Assembly: GCA_900105225.1 (NCBI GenBank)
Contig: LT629764.1
Coordinates: forward strand, 1,892,501 to 1,956,500
Direction: 5' to 3'
Source of the DNA: Paenibacillaceae bacterium GAS479
GTDB lineage: Bacteria > Bacillota > Bacilli > Paenibacillales > Paenibacillaceae
DNA length: 64,000 nt
Shown here in pieces: positions 1 to 9,614 of the stretch. Every line of letters starts with the position of its first letter. The stretch's first letter is position 1. The notes under the pieces are model-generated. The model was given only the letters and a program-made list of their open reading frames with translations, made no database searches and had not been told where the DNA came from. A program made the position numbers and the translations under genes.

Positions 1-1176
1 TGTACCAAGGGCAAACTTCAATCCCTTGCGCTCGATATCACCCGTATTATTGAGAGTACAGTTCTGTACGGTCACTCCTGCCAGCTCTACAGGCTCGACT
101 CGCGCGAGCGGCGTTACTTTGCCGGTGCGACCTACATTCCAGGCCACGGATTCCAGCACGGTTGTACTCTCTTCTGCCTCGAATTTAAAAGCAACCGCCC
201 AACGCGGGAACTTATCGGTATAACCGAGTGCGGCTCGCGTGCGCATATCTGTTACTTTAACGACGGCTCCATCGATAAGGAAATCGAACTCCGGACGCTG
301 AACGGCGATCCGATGCAGCTCCGTGATCACCTCTTCAATTTCGCTGAAGTAAGCCACATACGGATTTACCTTAAAGCGGTTCTCGCGCAGAAATTGGATC
401 AGCTCATTATGCGTCTGGAACTCCAGCTCATCGGAGTATCCTATATTATAGAAGAAAGCGTTCAGCCGACGCTCCGCGGTCAGCTTCGGATTCAGGTTGC
501 GAAGCGCTCCTGCAGCGCCGTTTCGGGCGTTTTTGAGCGGCTCGGCAGCTGTCTTGTTATAACTCTCCAGCACGGACAGGAACATTAACCCCTCCCCCTG
601 CACCTCGATCAGTCCCTCCGTATAGGGAATGGTCAGCGGAACCGAGCGAATCGTCTTCACCTGAGCCATGATGCTCTCGCCCACTGTGCCGTTACCACGC
701 GTAGCCGCTTGGACCAGCTTGCCGTTCTCGTAAGTGAGGTTGAGCGTTAACCCGTCGAACTTAAGCTCCACAACATAAGATGGATCAGGAAGCGGCTCCT
801 CGTCGGGATGTTTGGTATTATAATCGGCGATTCCTTTGAGCAGTCGCTGATGCCACGCTCGAACCGCGTCCTCGTCCTTGGCTTTGTCCAAGCTCCATAA
901 CCTTGCGCGATGACGATGGGGTTCGAAACCTTTGAGCACTTCCCCGCCCACGCGCAAAGAAGGCGATTCTGGCAGAACAACTCCACTTTCCTGCTCAAGG
1001 CGAATCAGCTCATCATACAGCAGATCATATTCCGCATCGCTGATAACCGGATTATCCAACGTGTAGTAATTGTAGTTGTGTACGGTAAGCTCTCCTGCTA
1101 GAACCCGCATGCGCTCCAATACGGCAGGGTCGGCCTTGCTGACCAGTGCTTCCTGCTCCTTCGTGCGGTTATCCAA
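1..1176 (-). CDS. ligA: NAD-dependent DNA ligase LigA, N-terminal part (cut by window edge)
   Basis: Seals nicks in DNA using NAD+. About 392 codons are open on the minus strand up to the left edge; the 3' end lies outside the window. The reading starts at a TTG preceded by AGAAGGACGG at about 8 nt. Visible are the N-terminal NMN-binding region (HNYNYYTLDNPVISDAEYD) and the adenylation motif KFDG with its catalytic lysine near residue 139, followed by LTLNLTYENG. The form E-L-KFDG differs from the KIDG or KVDG seen in many ligases, but the lysine, aspartate and glycine are kept. It lies downstream of pcrA on the same strand, a pairing common in Firmicutes. A strong hairpin separates the two genes. 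The later OB, zinc-finger and BRCT domains cannot be checked here. Confidence 0.9.
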   Translation of the reverse strand, partial: MDNRTKEQEALVSKADPAVLERMRVLAGELTVHNYNYYTLDNPVISDAEYDLLYDELIRLEQESGVVLPESPSLRVGGEVLKGFEPHRHRARLWSLDKAKDEDAVRAWHQRLLKGIADYNTKHPDEEPLPDPSYVVELKFDGLTLNLTYENGKLVQAATRGNGTVGESIMAQVKTIRSVPLTIPYTEGLIEVQGEGLMFLSVLESYNKTAAEPLKNARNGAAGALRNLNPKLTAERRLNAFFYNIGYSDELEFQTHNELIQFLRENRFKVNPYVAYFSEIEEVITELHRIAVQRPEFDFLIDGAVVKVTDMRTRAALGYTDKFPRWAVAFKFEAEESTTVLESVAWNVGRTGKVTPLARVEPVELAGVTVQNCTLNNTGDIERKGLKFALGT

Positions 1177-1294
1177 ATGAAATCCCGTCCTTCTACTAAT
1201 AGTACGTGTTCAAAAAGGTCATTGAACTACCTCTTATAAGATTCTTCATGCGCCCCAACTAAATTTTAGTCTGCACCAATCCATATGTATGCAA

Positions 1295-1334
1295 CCCTGC
1301 CCGGGCACTGAACGGTTCAGGACCCGGGCAGGGG
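1295..1334 (-). terminator. long compound hairpin between pcrA and ligA
   Basis: CCCTGCCCGGG at 1295-1305 is complementary to CCCGGGCAGGG at 1323-1333, and the loop contains a second small stem (CTGAAC/GTTCAG). It lies 5 bp past the pcrA stop. No long T-run follows on the minus strand, so it may be a weak terminator or an mRNA processing or stability element rather than a full stop for transcription into ligA. Confidence 0.5.
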
Positions 1335-1338
1335 AGTG

Positions 1339-3693
1339 TTAATTTTCTAGCTTCTCGACCGGCGCGAAGCTGGCGAGCAGCTTTTTCAGCCCGACTGGTG
1401 CTGGAAAAGCGATCTGAATCTCCGTGTCGTTGCCGGTTCCCTTCACCGACACGACGACTCCGGTGCCCCATTTCTTATGGGACACCTTGTCTCCGGCGGC
1501 GAAGCTGCGCGCCGCCTCACCGATCCCGGCCGCGGGAGCGCCCGGCGTGCTGACTCGCACGCTGCTGACTCCGCCCGCGGCGGAACTTGCCGCCCCGGGG
1601 GACCCGGCCGGGCGGCCATAGCGCGCTGCGCCGGGGGCGGAGCCCGGCGCAGAAGCGCCTGCGGCGCTGCCGCCGCGGTAGCCGAAGCCTCCGGCTCCGC
1701 CTGTCGCGCCGCTGTACCGCCCGCCGCCAATCGTGCGGCCGGGCGAAGCCAATTCCTTCACGTCATCAGGAATTTCCTTGAGGAAACGTGAAGGGGCATT
1801 ACTGTTCGTGCGGCCGAAAAGCGTACGCATGCGGGCGCATGTCATATACAGCCGTTGCTCGGCGCGGGTGATTCCGACGTAAGCGAGGCGTCTTTCTTCC
1901 TCAAGCTCCTCATTATCGGTGAATGCCCGGCTATGCGGGAAAACACCTTCCTCGCAGCCGATGATGAAGACAACCGGAAATTCAAGTCCCTTGGCGCTAT
2001 GCATCGTCATTAGAATGACCGCGTCTTCCGGGGCATCATCCTTGTCCACGGTATCAATGTCCGCGATAAGCGCCAGATCCGTCAGGAACGAAACGAGTGA
2101 CTTGTCCTCGTTGCGCTTTTCGAACTCCTGAGTCACCGACAGGAACTCCTCAATATTCTCGATGCGCGCCTTGGACTCCAGCGTGTTCTCCCGATGCAGC
2201 TCCATCGTGTATTCCGACAGCTCAAGCACCTTCTCGGTCAGCTCCGTCACAGACAGATAATCGCGCATCGCCGTCAGGTTCGCAATCATGGAGCGGAAGC
2301 CCTCCAGCAAGGAGCGAGTGCGTCCGTTCACCTCGATATTGGTAAGATCACTAAGTACCCTATAGATAGAAACGCCGCGACGCCCCGCCTCATCTGCAAG
2401 CTTGGCGACCGTAGTGTCGCCGATGCCGCGTTTAGGAACGTTAATGATGCGCTCCAGGCTAATGTCGTCATCCGGGTTAGACACGAGTCGCAGATATCCT
2501 AGCAGATCCTTGATCTCTTTGCGATCGTAGAACTTAATTCCGCCTACGATCTGGTAGGGGATGTCCGACTTGATCAGAATTTCCTCGATGACCCGGGACT
2601 GAGCGTTCGTCCGGTACAAAATAGCATGATCCGCATAGTTGCGTCCGCCATTGCGGCCGGTACGGATCTCGCCCGTAATGTAATAACCCTCATCATGCTC
2701 CGAGTCCGCCTGATACATCGTAATGCTGTCGCCAGCTCCGCGCTCGGTCCAAAGCCGTTTGTCTTTGCGGCCTGTATTCTGCCCAATCACCGCATTCGCC
2801 GCGTTCAGAATATTCGAGGTCGAGCGATAGTTCTGCTCCAACATGATCGTTTTTGCCTCGGGATAATCCTCCTCGAAGTTAAGGATGTTCGAGATGTCCG
2901 CGCCGCGCCAGCGGTAGATGGACTGATCGCTGTCGCCGACAACGCAAATGTTGTGAAGCTTGTCAGCCAGCATGCGGCAAAGCATGTACTGAGCGCGGTT
3001 CGTATCCTGATACTCGTCCACATGGATGTAGCGGAACTTGTTCTGATAAAAGTCCAGCACCTCAGGTACTTCCTTAAACAGCTGGATCGTGCTCATGATC
3101 AGGTCGTCGAAGTCCAGCGAGTTATTGCTGCGCAGTCGCTTCTGGTACATCTTGTACACATCGGAGACGACTTTGTTAAAATAGTCCCCGCCCGCCTTTT
3201 GCTCAAAACGAGCCGGATCGATAAGCTCATTCTTGGCGCTGCTGATGACCGACTGCACGGCCTTCGGCTCAAACTTCTTGGTGTCGATGTTCTGATCCTT
3301 CATGCAGCCGCGAATGACAGACAGCTGATCGCCGGAATCCAGAATCGAAAAATTCGATGTGAAACCGATCCGGTCGATGTCCTTACGCAAAATCCGAACA
3401 CACATGGAGTGGAAGGTGGAGACCCATATATCGCTGCCGGATGGCCCGACAAGCTTGGATACCCGATCTCGCATCTCACGGGCAGCTTTATTGGTAAATG
3501 TAATCGCCAGAATGCTCCACGGCGCCACGCGCCGCTTCTCGATCAGCCAAGCAATCCGATGAGTCAACACGCGGGTTTTGCCGGAGCCCGCTCCAGCCAT
3601 GATCAGCAGTGGTCCCTCGGTAGCCTGCACCGCCTGTTGCTGGGGCGGATTGAGCTTGGCAACCGCTTCTTCAATCCCTATATTGTTCAACAT
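1339..3693 (-). CDS. pcrA: ATP-dependent DNA helicase PcrA
   Basis: UvrD/Rep-family superfamily 1A 3'-5' helicase acting in repair and rolling-circle replication. The 784-residue protein has the Q-motif region (LNPPQQQAV), Walker A GAGSGKT at residues 34-40, [12 protein letters not shown] (Walker B) and QNYRST, plus [18 protein letters not shown]-type motifs near residue 560. The C-terminus ends in a small Tudor-like domain ([14 protein letters not shown]). Between the helicase core and this domain is a Gly/Ala/Ser-rich linker of roughly 80 residues, encoded by very GC-rich DNA at about 1500-1740. The ATG has AGAAGGAG upstream at a slightly long spacing. It lies downstream of pcrB on the same strand but has its own promoter-like sequence. 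Identity is secure; the linker length is unusual. Confidence 0.96.
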   Translation of the reverse strand: MLNNIGIEEAVAKLNPPQQQAVQATEGPLLIMAGAGSGKTRVLTHRIAWLIEKRRVAPWSILAITFTNKAAREMRDRVSKLVGPSGSDIWVSTFHSMCVRILRKDIDRIGFTSNFSILDSGDQLSVIRGCMKDQNIDTKKFEPKAVQSVISSAKNELIDPARFEQKAGGDYFNKVVSDVYKMYQKRLRSNNSLDFDDLIMSTIQLFKEVPEVLDFYQNKFRYIHVDEYQDTNRAQYMLCRMLADKLHNICVVGDSDQSIYRWRGADISNILNFEEDYPEAKTIMLEQNYRSTSNILNAANAVIGQNTGRKDKRLWTERGAGDSITMYQADSEHDEGYYITGEIRTGRNGGRNYADHAILYRTNAQSRVIEEILIKSDIPYQIVGGIKFYDRKEIKDLLGYLRLVSNPDDDISLERIINVPKRGIGDTTVAKLADEAGRRGVSIYRVLSDLTNIEVNGRTRSLLEGFRSMIANLTAMRDYLSVTELTEKVLELSEYTMELHRENTLESKARIENIEEFLSVTQEFEKRNEDKSLVSFLTDLALIADIDTVDKDDAPEDAVILMTMHSAKGLEFPVVFIIGCEEGVFPHSRAFTDNEELEEERRLAYVGITRAEQRLYMTCARMRTLFGRTNSNAPSRFLKEIPDDVKELASPGRTIGGGRYSGATGGAGGFGYRGGSAAGASAPGSAPGAARYGRPAGSPGAASSAAGGVSSVRVSTPGAPAAGIGEAARSFAAGDKVSHKKWGTGVVVSVKGTGNDTEIQIAFPAPVGLKKLLASFAPVEKLEN

Positions 3694-4029
3694 ATAAGAG
3701 CAAATTCTCCTTCTCTAGGACGGCGAGCCCGACTGCGGGGCTCAAAGCCATCTGCTTGATCACAATCCATAACTTGACTTCTACCCATGAGTCTGTTCGC
3801 CTTTGTTCGCCTATTCCCAGTCTAGGGCAACGAGGCCGGATGTGTCAATGAAACAAGCCGATTTCATACGCTTCCGTTTCAGTCCATTTTTACTTTATTT
3901 CCCCATAAAGAAGTTACACACTGACCACACTGCTTCTCTCAAAAGTCGTGGCTCTTAATGCTCCCTCTTCGTCTCCTTATTCGTCTTCCTAGTTTCAACT
4001 TACCTAGCTGTATCTTCACAAAAACATTC
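3694..4029. other. pcrB-pcrA intergenic region
   Basis: This 336-bp gap holds no convincing gene. It contains a promoter-like pair for pcrA (listed separately) and two direct GGCGAACA repeats on the minus strand at about 3796-3813. Its part nearest pcrB is pyrimidine-rich on the plus strand, with no hairpin that I can see. Confidence 0.5.
3819..3848 (-). promoter_or_regulatory. sigma-A-type promoter for pcrA
   Basis: On the minus strand TTGACA (3848-3843), 18 bp, then TAGACT (3824-3819), followed by GG. The same TTGACA / TAGACTGG arrangement occurs upstream of pcrB. It predicts a pcrA leader of about 120 nt. Confidence 0.55.
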
Positions 4030-4734
4030 CTAAAGCTCCTGCTCGGTTTCGCGTACCGCCTGCACCGTGCTCAGCGCCGCATCCAGGTCGTGGTAAAGGG
4101 CATTCCCAACGACTACCGTCGAAGCGACTCGCGCCGCCTGCGACGCACGTTGCGGACCATCAATGCCCCCTCCGTAAATGAGCCTTGTCCCACTCAGGAC
4201 ACGCTTCACTCTACGCAGCAGCCCCATATCGCCGAAACGCCCGCTATATTCCACATAGAGCAGGGGCAGCCGCATCAGGCGGTCAGCCAAACGGGCAAAA
4301 GCCGCCGCCTGAAACTCCGTCAAAGAGGTGTCTGCACCGCTAACTCTGGCCGCCTCGCAATCCTCATTAAGGATTAGATAACCTTCCGCCCATGTTTTTT
4401 CCCATGGAATCAGACCAGCCAGCTCTTCAAGCGCCAGCGCCTGACGTCCGGTAATCCAATCTCCCTGTCCAGTGTTGAGCACCATCGGAATGAGATAGGC
4501 GTCAAACCCCGGCAACGCCAGCTCGGGATGCGTTACCTCCAGGACAATCGGAATGTCGCTCCCCGCCAATCGCTCCAGCAGTGCGGCCGTATTGTCGTAG
4601 GTCAGTCCACTAGAGCCGCCCACCATAATCGCATCCGTGCCGGAACCAAGTACGGCCTCTAGCTCCCGCTGCCGGAGCGTTCGGTCCGGGTCCAACTTAA
4701 ACACATGCCGCCAGTCCGAAAATAGTTCCTTCAT
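4030..4734 (-). CDS. pcrB: heptaprenylglyceryl phosphate synthase PcrB
   Basis: Transfers a heptaprenyl group to sn-glycerol-1-phosphate, giving an archaeal-type ether lipid; this activity is established for Bacillus PcrB. The 234-residue TIM barrel is the usual family length. Recognisable segments are the N-terminal W-x-H-V-F-K-L-D-P-D-R, the GTDAIMVGGSSGLTYDN region, the beta-strand IPIVLEVTHPEL, YVEYSGRFG, and the phosphate-binding GGGIDGPQRA near the C-terminus. It lies upstream of pcrA in the same direction, the classical pcrB-pcrA order. A promoter-like TTGACA-N17-TAGACT lies about 40 bp before the ATG. Confidence 0.95.
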   Translation of the reverse strand: MKELFSDWRHVFKLDPDRTLRQRELEAVLGSGTDAIMVGGSSGLTYDNTAALLERLAGSDIPIVLEVTHPELALPGFDAYLIPMVLNTGQGDWITGRQALALEELAGLIPWEKTWAEGYLILNEDCEAARVSGADTSLTEFQAAAFARLADRLMRLPLLYVEYSGRFGDMGLLRRVKRVLSGTRLIYGGGIDGPQRASQAARVASTVVVGNALYHDLDAALSTVQAVRETEQEL

Positions 4735-4772
4735 CGATCTCGTTCCCCTATCATCTCGCTGTCTATTTTTCC

Positions 4773-4801
4773 AGTCTAGACAAGGCCTTCCCGAGTGTCA
4801 A
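4773..4801 (-). promoter_or_regulatory. sigma-A-type promoter for pcrB
   Basis: Minus strand TTGACA (4801-4796), exactly 17 bp, TAGACT (4778-4773) followed by GG. It is nearly the same as the pcrA promoter candidate in both hexamers and the flanking GG. Confidence 0.65.
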
Positions 4802-4909
4802 CGAGAGTGCTTCGAGCATCTTCCTTGTTTCAAGGCTCTGGACATGTTGGTAAGGGAAGATACAACCGAAACCGACAATCAAGCCTACTGGCTGAAGGAG
4901 GAACTAAAG

Positions 4910-5557
4910 ATGAACAAACCTAATATACCTTCCATGGAAACGGAAAGAGATGCTATCAAAGACGAGCAGCGCGCCAAGCAGGAGCTCGGTCGAATCGAGA
5001 ATCAGCCTGCAGGCGTCGCCGCAGACGGCAAGCCGCATAGCGGCCACGAGCCGCAAGGCATAGTCCAGGCTGACAGCACCGTTCATCCTCCGGCAGTCAA
5101 GGGTACGGACGGACCCGTTCATCAGGATGCCCCGACAGAGGAAGATGAGGAATCGGACAGGCGACGCGTGCCAAGCGATAAGGATCGCACTCCTAGCACC
5201 GAGCGGAAGGCCTATTTTATATCCATCACGTCCAAGACGATTGAGCATGAGCGGTCCGGCACGGATCAGATGGAAATTCTAGCTACGCCGGCTGAGCTGG
5301 AAAAGTTAGAAATTCTGCTAAATGAGATGGAAGCAAAGGATGGTGTGAGCTCACTCGTAGCCGCTATTCCGTACAAATCGAATGACCGCAGTCCGACGCA
5401 AAAAAAGTTCCAGAACTCGCTGAACGAGTTGTACCTGACGATTCATCAGCTGGGCACAGCGGAGACTCGCGCTTTTATTAAAGAAACACATATGTTCCGC
5501 GAGCTGAACAACACGGATTTTGACCTTCCAGGGTACGATAAAGAGCCAAAAATTTAG
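4910..5557 (+). CDS. unknown acidic protein with disordered N-terminal half
   Basis: The start chosen is ATG 4910, with GAAGGAGGA at a good spacing; a longer reading back to 4637 would overlap pcrB antisense and has no ribosome site. The 215-residue product has a charged, Pro/Glu/Asp-rich N-terminal half (about residues 1-105) that looks disordered. The C-terminal half looks folded (KAYFISITSKTIEH, then helical segments ending in ETHMFRELNNTDFDLPGYDKE). There is no signal peptide or membrane segment. It is transcribed divergently from pcrB. I do not recognise the family; a cytoplasmic lineage-specific protein is the most I can say. Confidence 0.75.
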   Translation: MNKPNIPSMETERDAIKDEQRAKQELGRIENQPAGVAADGKPHSGHEPQGIVQADSTVHPPAVKGTDGPVHQDAPTEEDEESDRRRVPSDKDRTPSTERKAYFISITSKTIEHERSGTDQMEILATPAELEKLEILLNEMEAKDGVSSLVAAIPYKSNDRSPTQKKFQNSLNELYLTIHQLGTAETRAFIKETHMFRELNNTDFDLPGYDKEPKI

Positions 5558-5586
5558 TTTTTGCCCGAGGTCCTCTATACAGGTTA

Positions 5587-5630
5587 AAAAAGCTGCATGC
5601 CGCCCCTTATGGGGTGAGCATGCAGCTTTT
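5587..5630. terminator. bidirectional intrinsic terminator
   Basis: AAAAAGCTGCATGC (5587-5600) pairs with GCATGCAGCTTTT (5618-5630); the loop has a small CCCC/GGGG stem. On the minus strand it is followed by a run of T, so it best serves the nucleoside hydrolase gene, while it also lies just after the plus-strand gene ending at 5557. Confidence 0.8.
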
Positions 5631-5725
5631 GGTCTTAATGAAAGTTGAAGAATGCGTTACGTACAAGCCGTGATCTTGTTAATCTACATAAATGAGGCTG
5701 ACCTCAAAATAACTTTAATCAATCT

Positions 5726-6700
5726 TTATTTAAAAACCGAGAAAAGCTCTTCCATCGCCGCTGGAGCATCTACCTCTAGGGCAAACGAAACGGGATGCCC
5801 AACGCTCGGAATAACCCGGCGGTCGGTCACGACCATGCCGGCGGTAAGCGAATCGCCGCAGGAGATTGAAGCATGCAGCGTACGGCAGCCGACCAGCTCC
5901 GGACGAACAGCGGCAATGACCGCAAGCGGATCATGCATCGGGCAAGCGTTGTCCAGCTTATTGACCATGCCATAGAAGTCGAAGTAAACGTCGAAGCAAT
6001 CCTTCAGGAAAGCAACGGCTGATTTATTTTCCTCCCGGCAGCTGAGTTCCAGTTCATCCAGGTCATTGCGAGTAAGCAGTGCTTCCATTGTGACGTCGAG
6101 GCCAACAACGGTCAGCGGCAAACCTTCCGTCGCCATCAGTACCTGAGCCGCTTCCGGATCGCCCCAGAAGTTTGCCTCCGCCACTGGCGTAATATTGCCC
6201 GGCACGAGCACATTACCTCCCATGACAACAACGCTGCGGAATTTTGTAGCGATGCTCGGGTCCTTTTCCAGCGCTAGCGCCAGATTGGTCATCCGTCCCA
6301 TGAGCACAAGCGTCAGCTCACCGGGCCGCTCGTTCGCAACGCGAACATAGTAGTCCGCAGCTGACTCTCCGATTGGAAGCTGATCCGATGGCGGAATGAT
6401 CGCGCCGCCGATACCGTTCTCCCCGTGCACATCGGACTTGGAGCCAGGGAATTCGCGCCGCAGTGCTTTGTTTGCACCTTTTACAACCTGTACACTACCC
6501 TCTGTGCCAGCCAGCTTCAGCAGCCGCAACGTATTGTCCGTCGCTTGATCAACATCGATATTGCCGAATACGGTGCAGACCGTCTCCAGGGCAATGCGCG
6601 GTGATTTAACCGCATAAAGAATAGCCAGAGAATCGTCGATTCCTGTGTCCGCATCAATAATCATCGCAACCGGTTCGCGGCTGTCAAGGCTTGTCATCAT
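5726..6700 (-). CDS. inosine-uridine-type nucleoside hydrolase
   Basis: Hydrolyses the N-glycosidic bond of ribonucleosides, releasing base and ribose for salvage. The 324-residue protein has the calcium-binding aspartate cluster IIDADTGIDD at residues 14-23, the mid-protein VVVMGGNV strand, the substrate-binding NFWGDPEAAQ segment and the C-terminal MHDPLAV motif with the conserved His-Asp pair. These are the hallmarks of the IunH/RihA family and the length is typical. The DAD variant of the first motif is common in distant family members. Substrate preference cannot be told from sequence. It stands alone between two terminators. Confidence 0.9.
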   Translation of the reverse strand: MMTSLDSREPVAMIIDADTGIDDSLAILYAVKSPRIALETVCTVFGNIDVDQATDNTLRLLKLAGTEGSVQVVKGANKALRREFPGSKSDVHGENGIGGAIIPPSDQLPIGESAADYYVRVANERPGELTLVLMGRMTNLALALEKDPSIATKFRSVVVMGGNVLVPGNITPVAEANFWGDPEAAQVLMATEGLPLTVVGLDVTMEALLTRNDLDELELSCREENKSAVAFLKDCFDVYFDFYGMVNKLDNACPMHDPLAVIAAVRPELVGCRTLHASISCGDSLTAGMVVTDRRVIPSVGHPVSFALEVDAPAAMEELFSVFK

Positions 6701-6760
6701 TGTTCATAGCTCCCCTTTTGATTCTGTCTCCATCAGTTTCTTCAATTTCAGGCAGCGAAA

Positions 6761-6794
6761 AGCTCCCCGGATTGTGCTGAAAATCCGGGGAGCT
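6761..6794 (-). terminator. intrinsic terminator of the U32 gene
   Basis: AGCTCCCCGGATT (6761-6773) pairs exactly with AATCCGGGGAGCT (6782-6794). On the minus strand the stem is followed by TTTT. It lies about 80 bp past the stop of the U32 gene. Confidence 0.8.
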
Positions 6795-6871
6795 GGCGAT
6801 CATGCTGCTTGACCCGTTCTATTCAGTCGCATTGCGACCGGCTCCACTCGGCCGAGGCCGCAGTGTTGCAT

Positions 6872-9406
6872 CTACGTGACCAGCTGGCCGCGCGTTACGC
6901 CGAGCTGATTCGTCGCCTTCAGGCTGCGCCACACTTGGGTGCCGGTAATGCGTCCGTTAATGGCGTCACGATACAGCGCCAGCACTTCGGCAACCTTTTC
7001 CGCCGGCTCCTCCAGGAATTCCACCCGATAAGAGCGCACGCCAAGCTCCAAGAAGTTTTTCACGTACTCGGCTCCTGATTGCTCAATCGCATTATACACC
7101 GTGTTGCGGCAGCCTTCATCTACACGTACTGGATGGGACATACCGATGCGATCCTGCAGGGAAATATTATGCTCCTCACAAGGACGTCCGCAGTTCGTAA
7201 AGTCCGTGCCATCGCTGATGAATGTGCAGTACACGCAATGCTCCGTATGGAACATCGGCAAATGCTGGTGAATAACGATTTCCAGTGCCTCCGGCTCCAA
7301 AGTGCGGCCGAGCAGATCGACCATCTGCTGGATATTCAAGTCATATGACGGCGTAAGCAAATCGCAGCCAGCTTCGCGGAACAACTCCACTGTTTTGTGG
7401 TTGGCAATATTGAGCGAGAAGTCTCCGATCAGCTGCGGGAAAGGCTCGTCTGGACGCTCAGCGCGGGCACGCAAGTAATAATACAGCGCACCCGTGTTGC
7501 GTACAAGTACAGCATCCGGCTTCAGACGCAAAATGTTGGCATGGTAGCCATTCTCATTCGGCATATGAATACGCGGTGTCGCCAGTGCAATCGGCTTGCC
7601 CGCAGCACGAGCTGCCTCAATCGCCGCCGGGAACTGCTTGATGAACTCAAAGTCAGCGTAAATCATCTCAACATCGGTAAGGCAAGCAGCCTTAACCTGG
7701 TCAAGCGTACGGCATAGCGCCGTTAGGCGGGCCGCTTCAGGGCCAGCTTTGACAGCGGCATCGATCGCCCGCTGCTCCAGTGAACGTGAGCCGGCGAGCA
7801 AATCAACCTCGCGCTTCACGTATACCGGCGGCTTCGGCCGTTCGCCATGGAGCTGCTCAACCGCTTCGCGGCGCAGTCGATTGAGTTCACGAACCGGTAC
7901 GATTAGATCGCCTTCCAGCTCCACTTCAAGCTGATCAAGCTGGAACAACGTACCGCCGAGACGGCCAAGCTGATCCTCAAGCAGCGCCCGGTCCATTGGA
8001 CGTTTTAACGCCTTCTCCAGCAACAGCTCGCTGTCGACTTGCACAGTTGTTCCCTTTTGCACATCAGTCCACCAAGTACGCAGCGGCTCGCCTTCACGAC
8101 CCTCAACGCGCAGCGCCAATGGGAATACCCGGTATGGCTTATCTGTTTCGAACGTTGCACGCAGGCGGCGGTCCAGCGCAGGATCATTCGTTTTCCAAAT
8201 GCGATCGCCGGCTTTCACCCGCTGCAGGTTGACGTCATTACGCCCAGGTACGATGTCCAGCACGGTGCCTTCAGCAGCTTCACCCTCAAGCTTGACTCCT
8301 TGACGGCGGATGTCATAAACACGGCCGCCTTCTTCCTTCTGAGTCGGATCTCCAGCGTCGAATACGATGCCGTCACCGCGCTTGAGCGGAGCTTCAAGAC
8401 GGCAAACAACGCCGTCGCGCAGCACTCGCTCCACCCGGCCGAGATAAACGCCGCGGCTTTTAGGGAAGGAACCGTCTACGAGCTCTTTATTGTTTGTTCC
8501 ACCAAGGAAGCCATGCGTGAAGCCGCGCGAGAAGCTTTGCTGCAACTCACGTACTTCTTCGCGAGTCGGGCCGCTTTTGTCGCCATCGAAGTAGGCGTCA
8601 ATCGCTTTGCGGTATTTGGAGACGACGTTGGCGACGTACTCCGGCGTCTTGAGACGCCCCTCGATTTTGAAAGAGCTTACTCCTGCCTCAATCAGCTCAG
8701 GGACTAGATCAATCGCCGCGAGGTCCTTGGGAGAAAGCAAATATGCGATGTCACCCATCGGCTTCTGCTCGCCGTCGACCATCAGGTCATACGGCAGACG
8801 ACAAGCCTGCGCGCACTCGCCGCGGTTGGCGGAGCGGCCGCCCCACATTTCCGAGGTGAGGCATTGACCGGAATAGCTGACGCATAAAGCGCCGTGCACA
8901 AAAACCTCCATGGGAAGTTTTGCCTTTTCTCCGATCATGCGGATCTGCTTAAGATTGTTCTCGCGGCCAAGTACAACGCGCTCGATGTCGAACGGCTTCG
9001 TGAACTCCACCGCTTCAGGCGATGTGATCGTCATCTGGGTTGAGCCGTGAATTGGGAAATCCGGCGAAATCTCGCGGATCAACTTGACCAGGCCAAGATC
9101 TTGTACGATGACCGCATCTACGCCCGCGTCAATGCAAGCGTCGATAAGAGCTTTGGCATCCCGCAGCTCATCCTCGAACACCAATATATTAAACGTCAGG
9201 AAACCCTTCACGCCGTAGCGATGCAGGAAACCCATAATCTCCGGTAGCTCGTCCATGCGGAAGTTGTTAGCGCGTGCCCGAGCGTTGAACTTCTCAACGC
9301 CGAAGAAAACGGCGTCCGCTCCGTTCGCGACCGCCGCCCTCATGCAATCCCAATCACCAGCCGGGGCCAGCAGCTCAACGTCTTGCCTTTGTATCGATAA
9401 GGTCAT
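6872..9406 (-). CDS. long U32 peptidase-family protein, RlhA-like RNA hydroxylation factor
   Basis: U32 proteins once called collagenases include RlhA (hydroxylation of 23S rRNA) and TrhP (tRNA hydroxyuridine formation). This 844-residue protein starts with VELLAPAGDWDCMRAAVANGADAV, has the EVFVHGALCVSYSGQC signature near residue 170 with further cysteines (GECAQAC), and a central segment resembling the DUF3656 region of RlhA. A second cysteine cluster follows in the C-terminal third (HTEHCVYCTF, CGRPCEEH, GCRN), suggesting an Fe-S cluster. It is longer than E. coli RlhA (about 650), as in many Firmicutes and cyanobacteria. The ATG is preceded by GGAGG at a longish spacing. RNA modification is family-based inference; the exact substrate is not shown. 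Confidence 0.85.
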   Translation of the reverse strand: MTLSIQRQDVELLAPAGDWDCMRAAVANGADAVFFGVEKFNARARANNFRMDELPEIMGFLHRYGVKGFLTFNILVFEDELRDAKALIDACIDAGVDAVIVQDLGLVKLIREISPDFPIHGSTQMTITSPEAVEFTKPFDIERVVLGRENNLKQIRMIGEKAKLPMEVFVHGALCVSYSGQCLTSEMWGGRSANRGECAQACRLPYDLMVDGEQKPMGDIAYLLSPKDLAAIDLVPELIEAGVSSFKIEGRLKTPEYVANVVSKYRKAIDAYFDGDKSGPTREEVRELQQSFSRGFTHGFLGGTNNKELVDGSFPKSRGVYLGRVERVLRDGVVCRLEAPLKRGDGIVFDAGDPTQKEEGGRVYDIRRQGVKLEGEAAEGTVLDIVPGRNDVNLQRVKAGDRIWKTNDPALDRRLRATFETDKPYRVFPLALRVEGREGEPLRTWWTDVQKGTTVQVDSELLLEKALKRPMDRALLEDQLGRLGGTLFQLDQLEVELEGDLIVPVRELNRLRREAVEQLHGERPKPPVYVKREVDLLAGSRSLEQRAIDAAVKAGPEAARLTALCRTLDQVKAACLTDVEMIYADFEFIKQFPAAIEAARAAGKPIALATPRIHMPNENGYHANILRLKPDAVLVRNTGALYYYLRARAERPDEPFPQLIGDFSLNIANHKTVELFREAGCDLLTPSYDLNIQQMVDLLGRTLEPEALEIVIHQHLPMFHTEHCVYCTFISDGTDFTNCGRPCEEHNISLQDRIGMSHPVRVDEGCRNTVYNAIEQSGAEYVKNFLELGVRSYRVEFLEEPAEKVAEVLALYRDAINGRITGTQVWRSLKATNQLGVTRGQLVT

Positions 9407-9572
9407 GCCTTTAGTTTGCCTCCATATCTTGAACTAGCTTCTATTATAACAATAAGCTTGGCCGCGAGAGGCGGCCTATATACTGTTAGTGTAGCAGAGT
9501 AGCAGCCGCTTGACCAAGCTTTTACGACGAAATCACACACTGGCAAGTTCAGGTGGGGGAGCCAATAGAAAT

Positions 9573-9601
9573 AACCAGCCAAACACAAGGCTTGGCTGGT
9601 T
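9573..9601 (-). terminator. intrinsic terminator of the AraC-type regulator gene
   Basis: AACCAGCCAA (9573-9582) pairs with TTGGCTGGTT (9592-9601). On the minus strand the stem is followed by ATTTCTATT, a modest T-rich tail, just after the regulator's stop. Confidence 0.65.
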
Positions 9602-9614
9602 ACCTTCATTTAAT

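Noticed and set aside
2626-3759. 377-codon plus-strand ORF opposite pcrA
   Set aside because: It is antisense to a well-supported helicase gene, with no ribosome site or family features.
3796-3813. Possible LexA site upstream of pcrA
   Set aside because: GGCGAACA is repeated directly, not as an inverted GAAC-N4-GTTC, so it does not fit a LexA operator.
4637-4909. N-terminal extension of the 4910 gene
   Set aside because: It would overlap pcrB antisense; the GGAGG site places the start at 4910.
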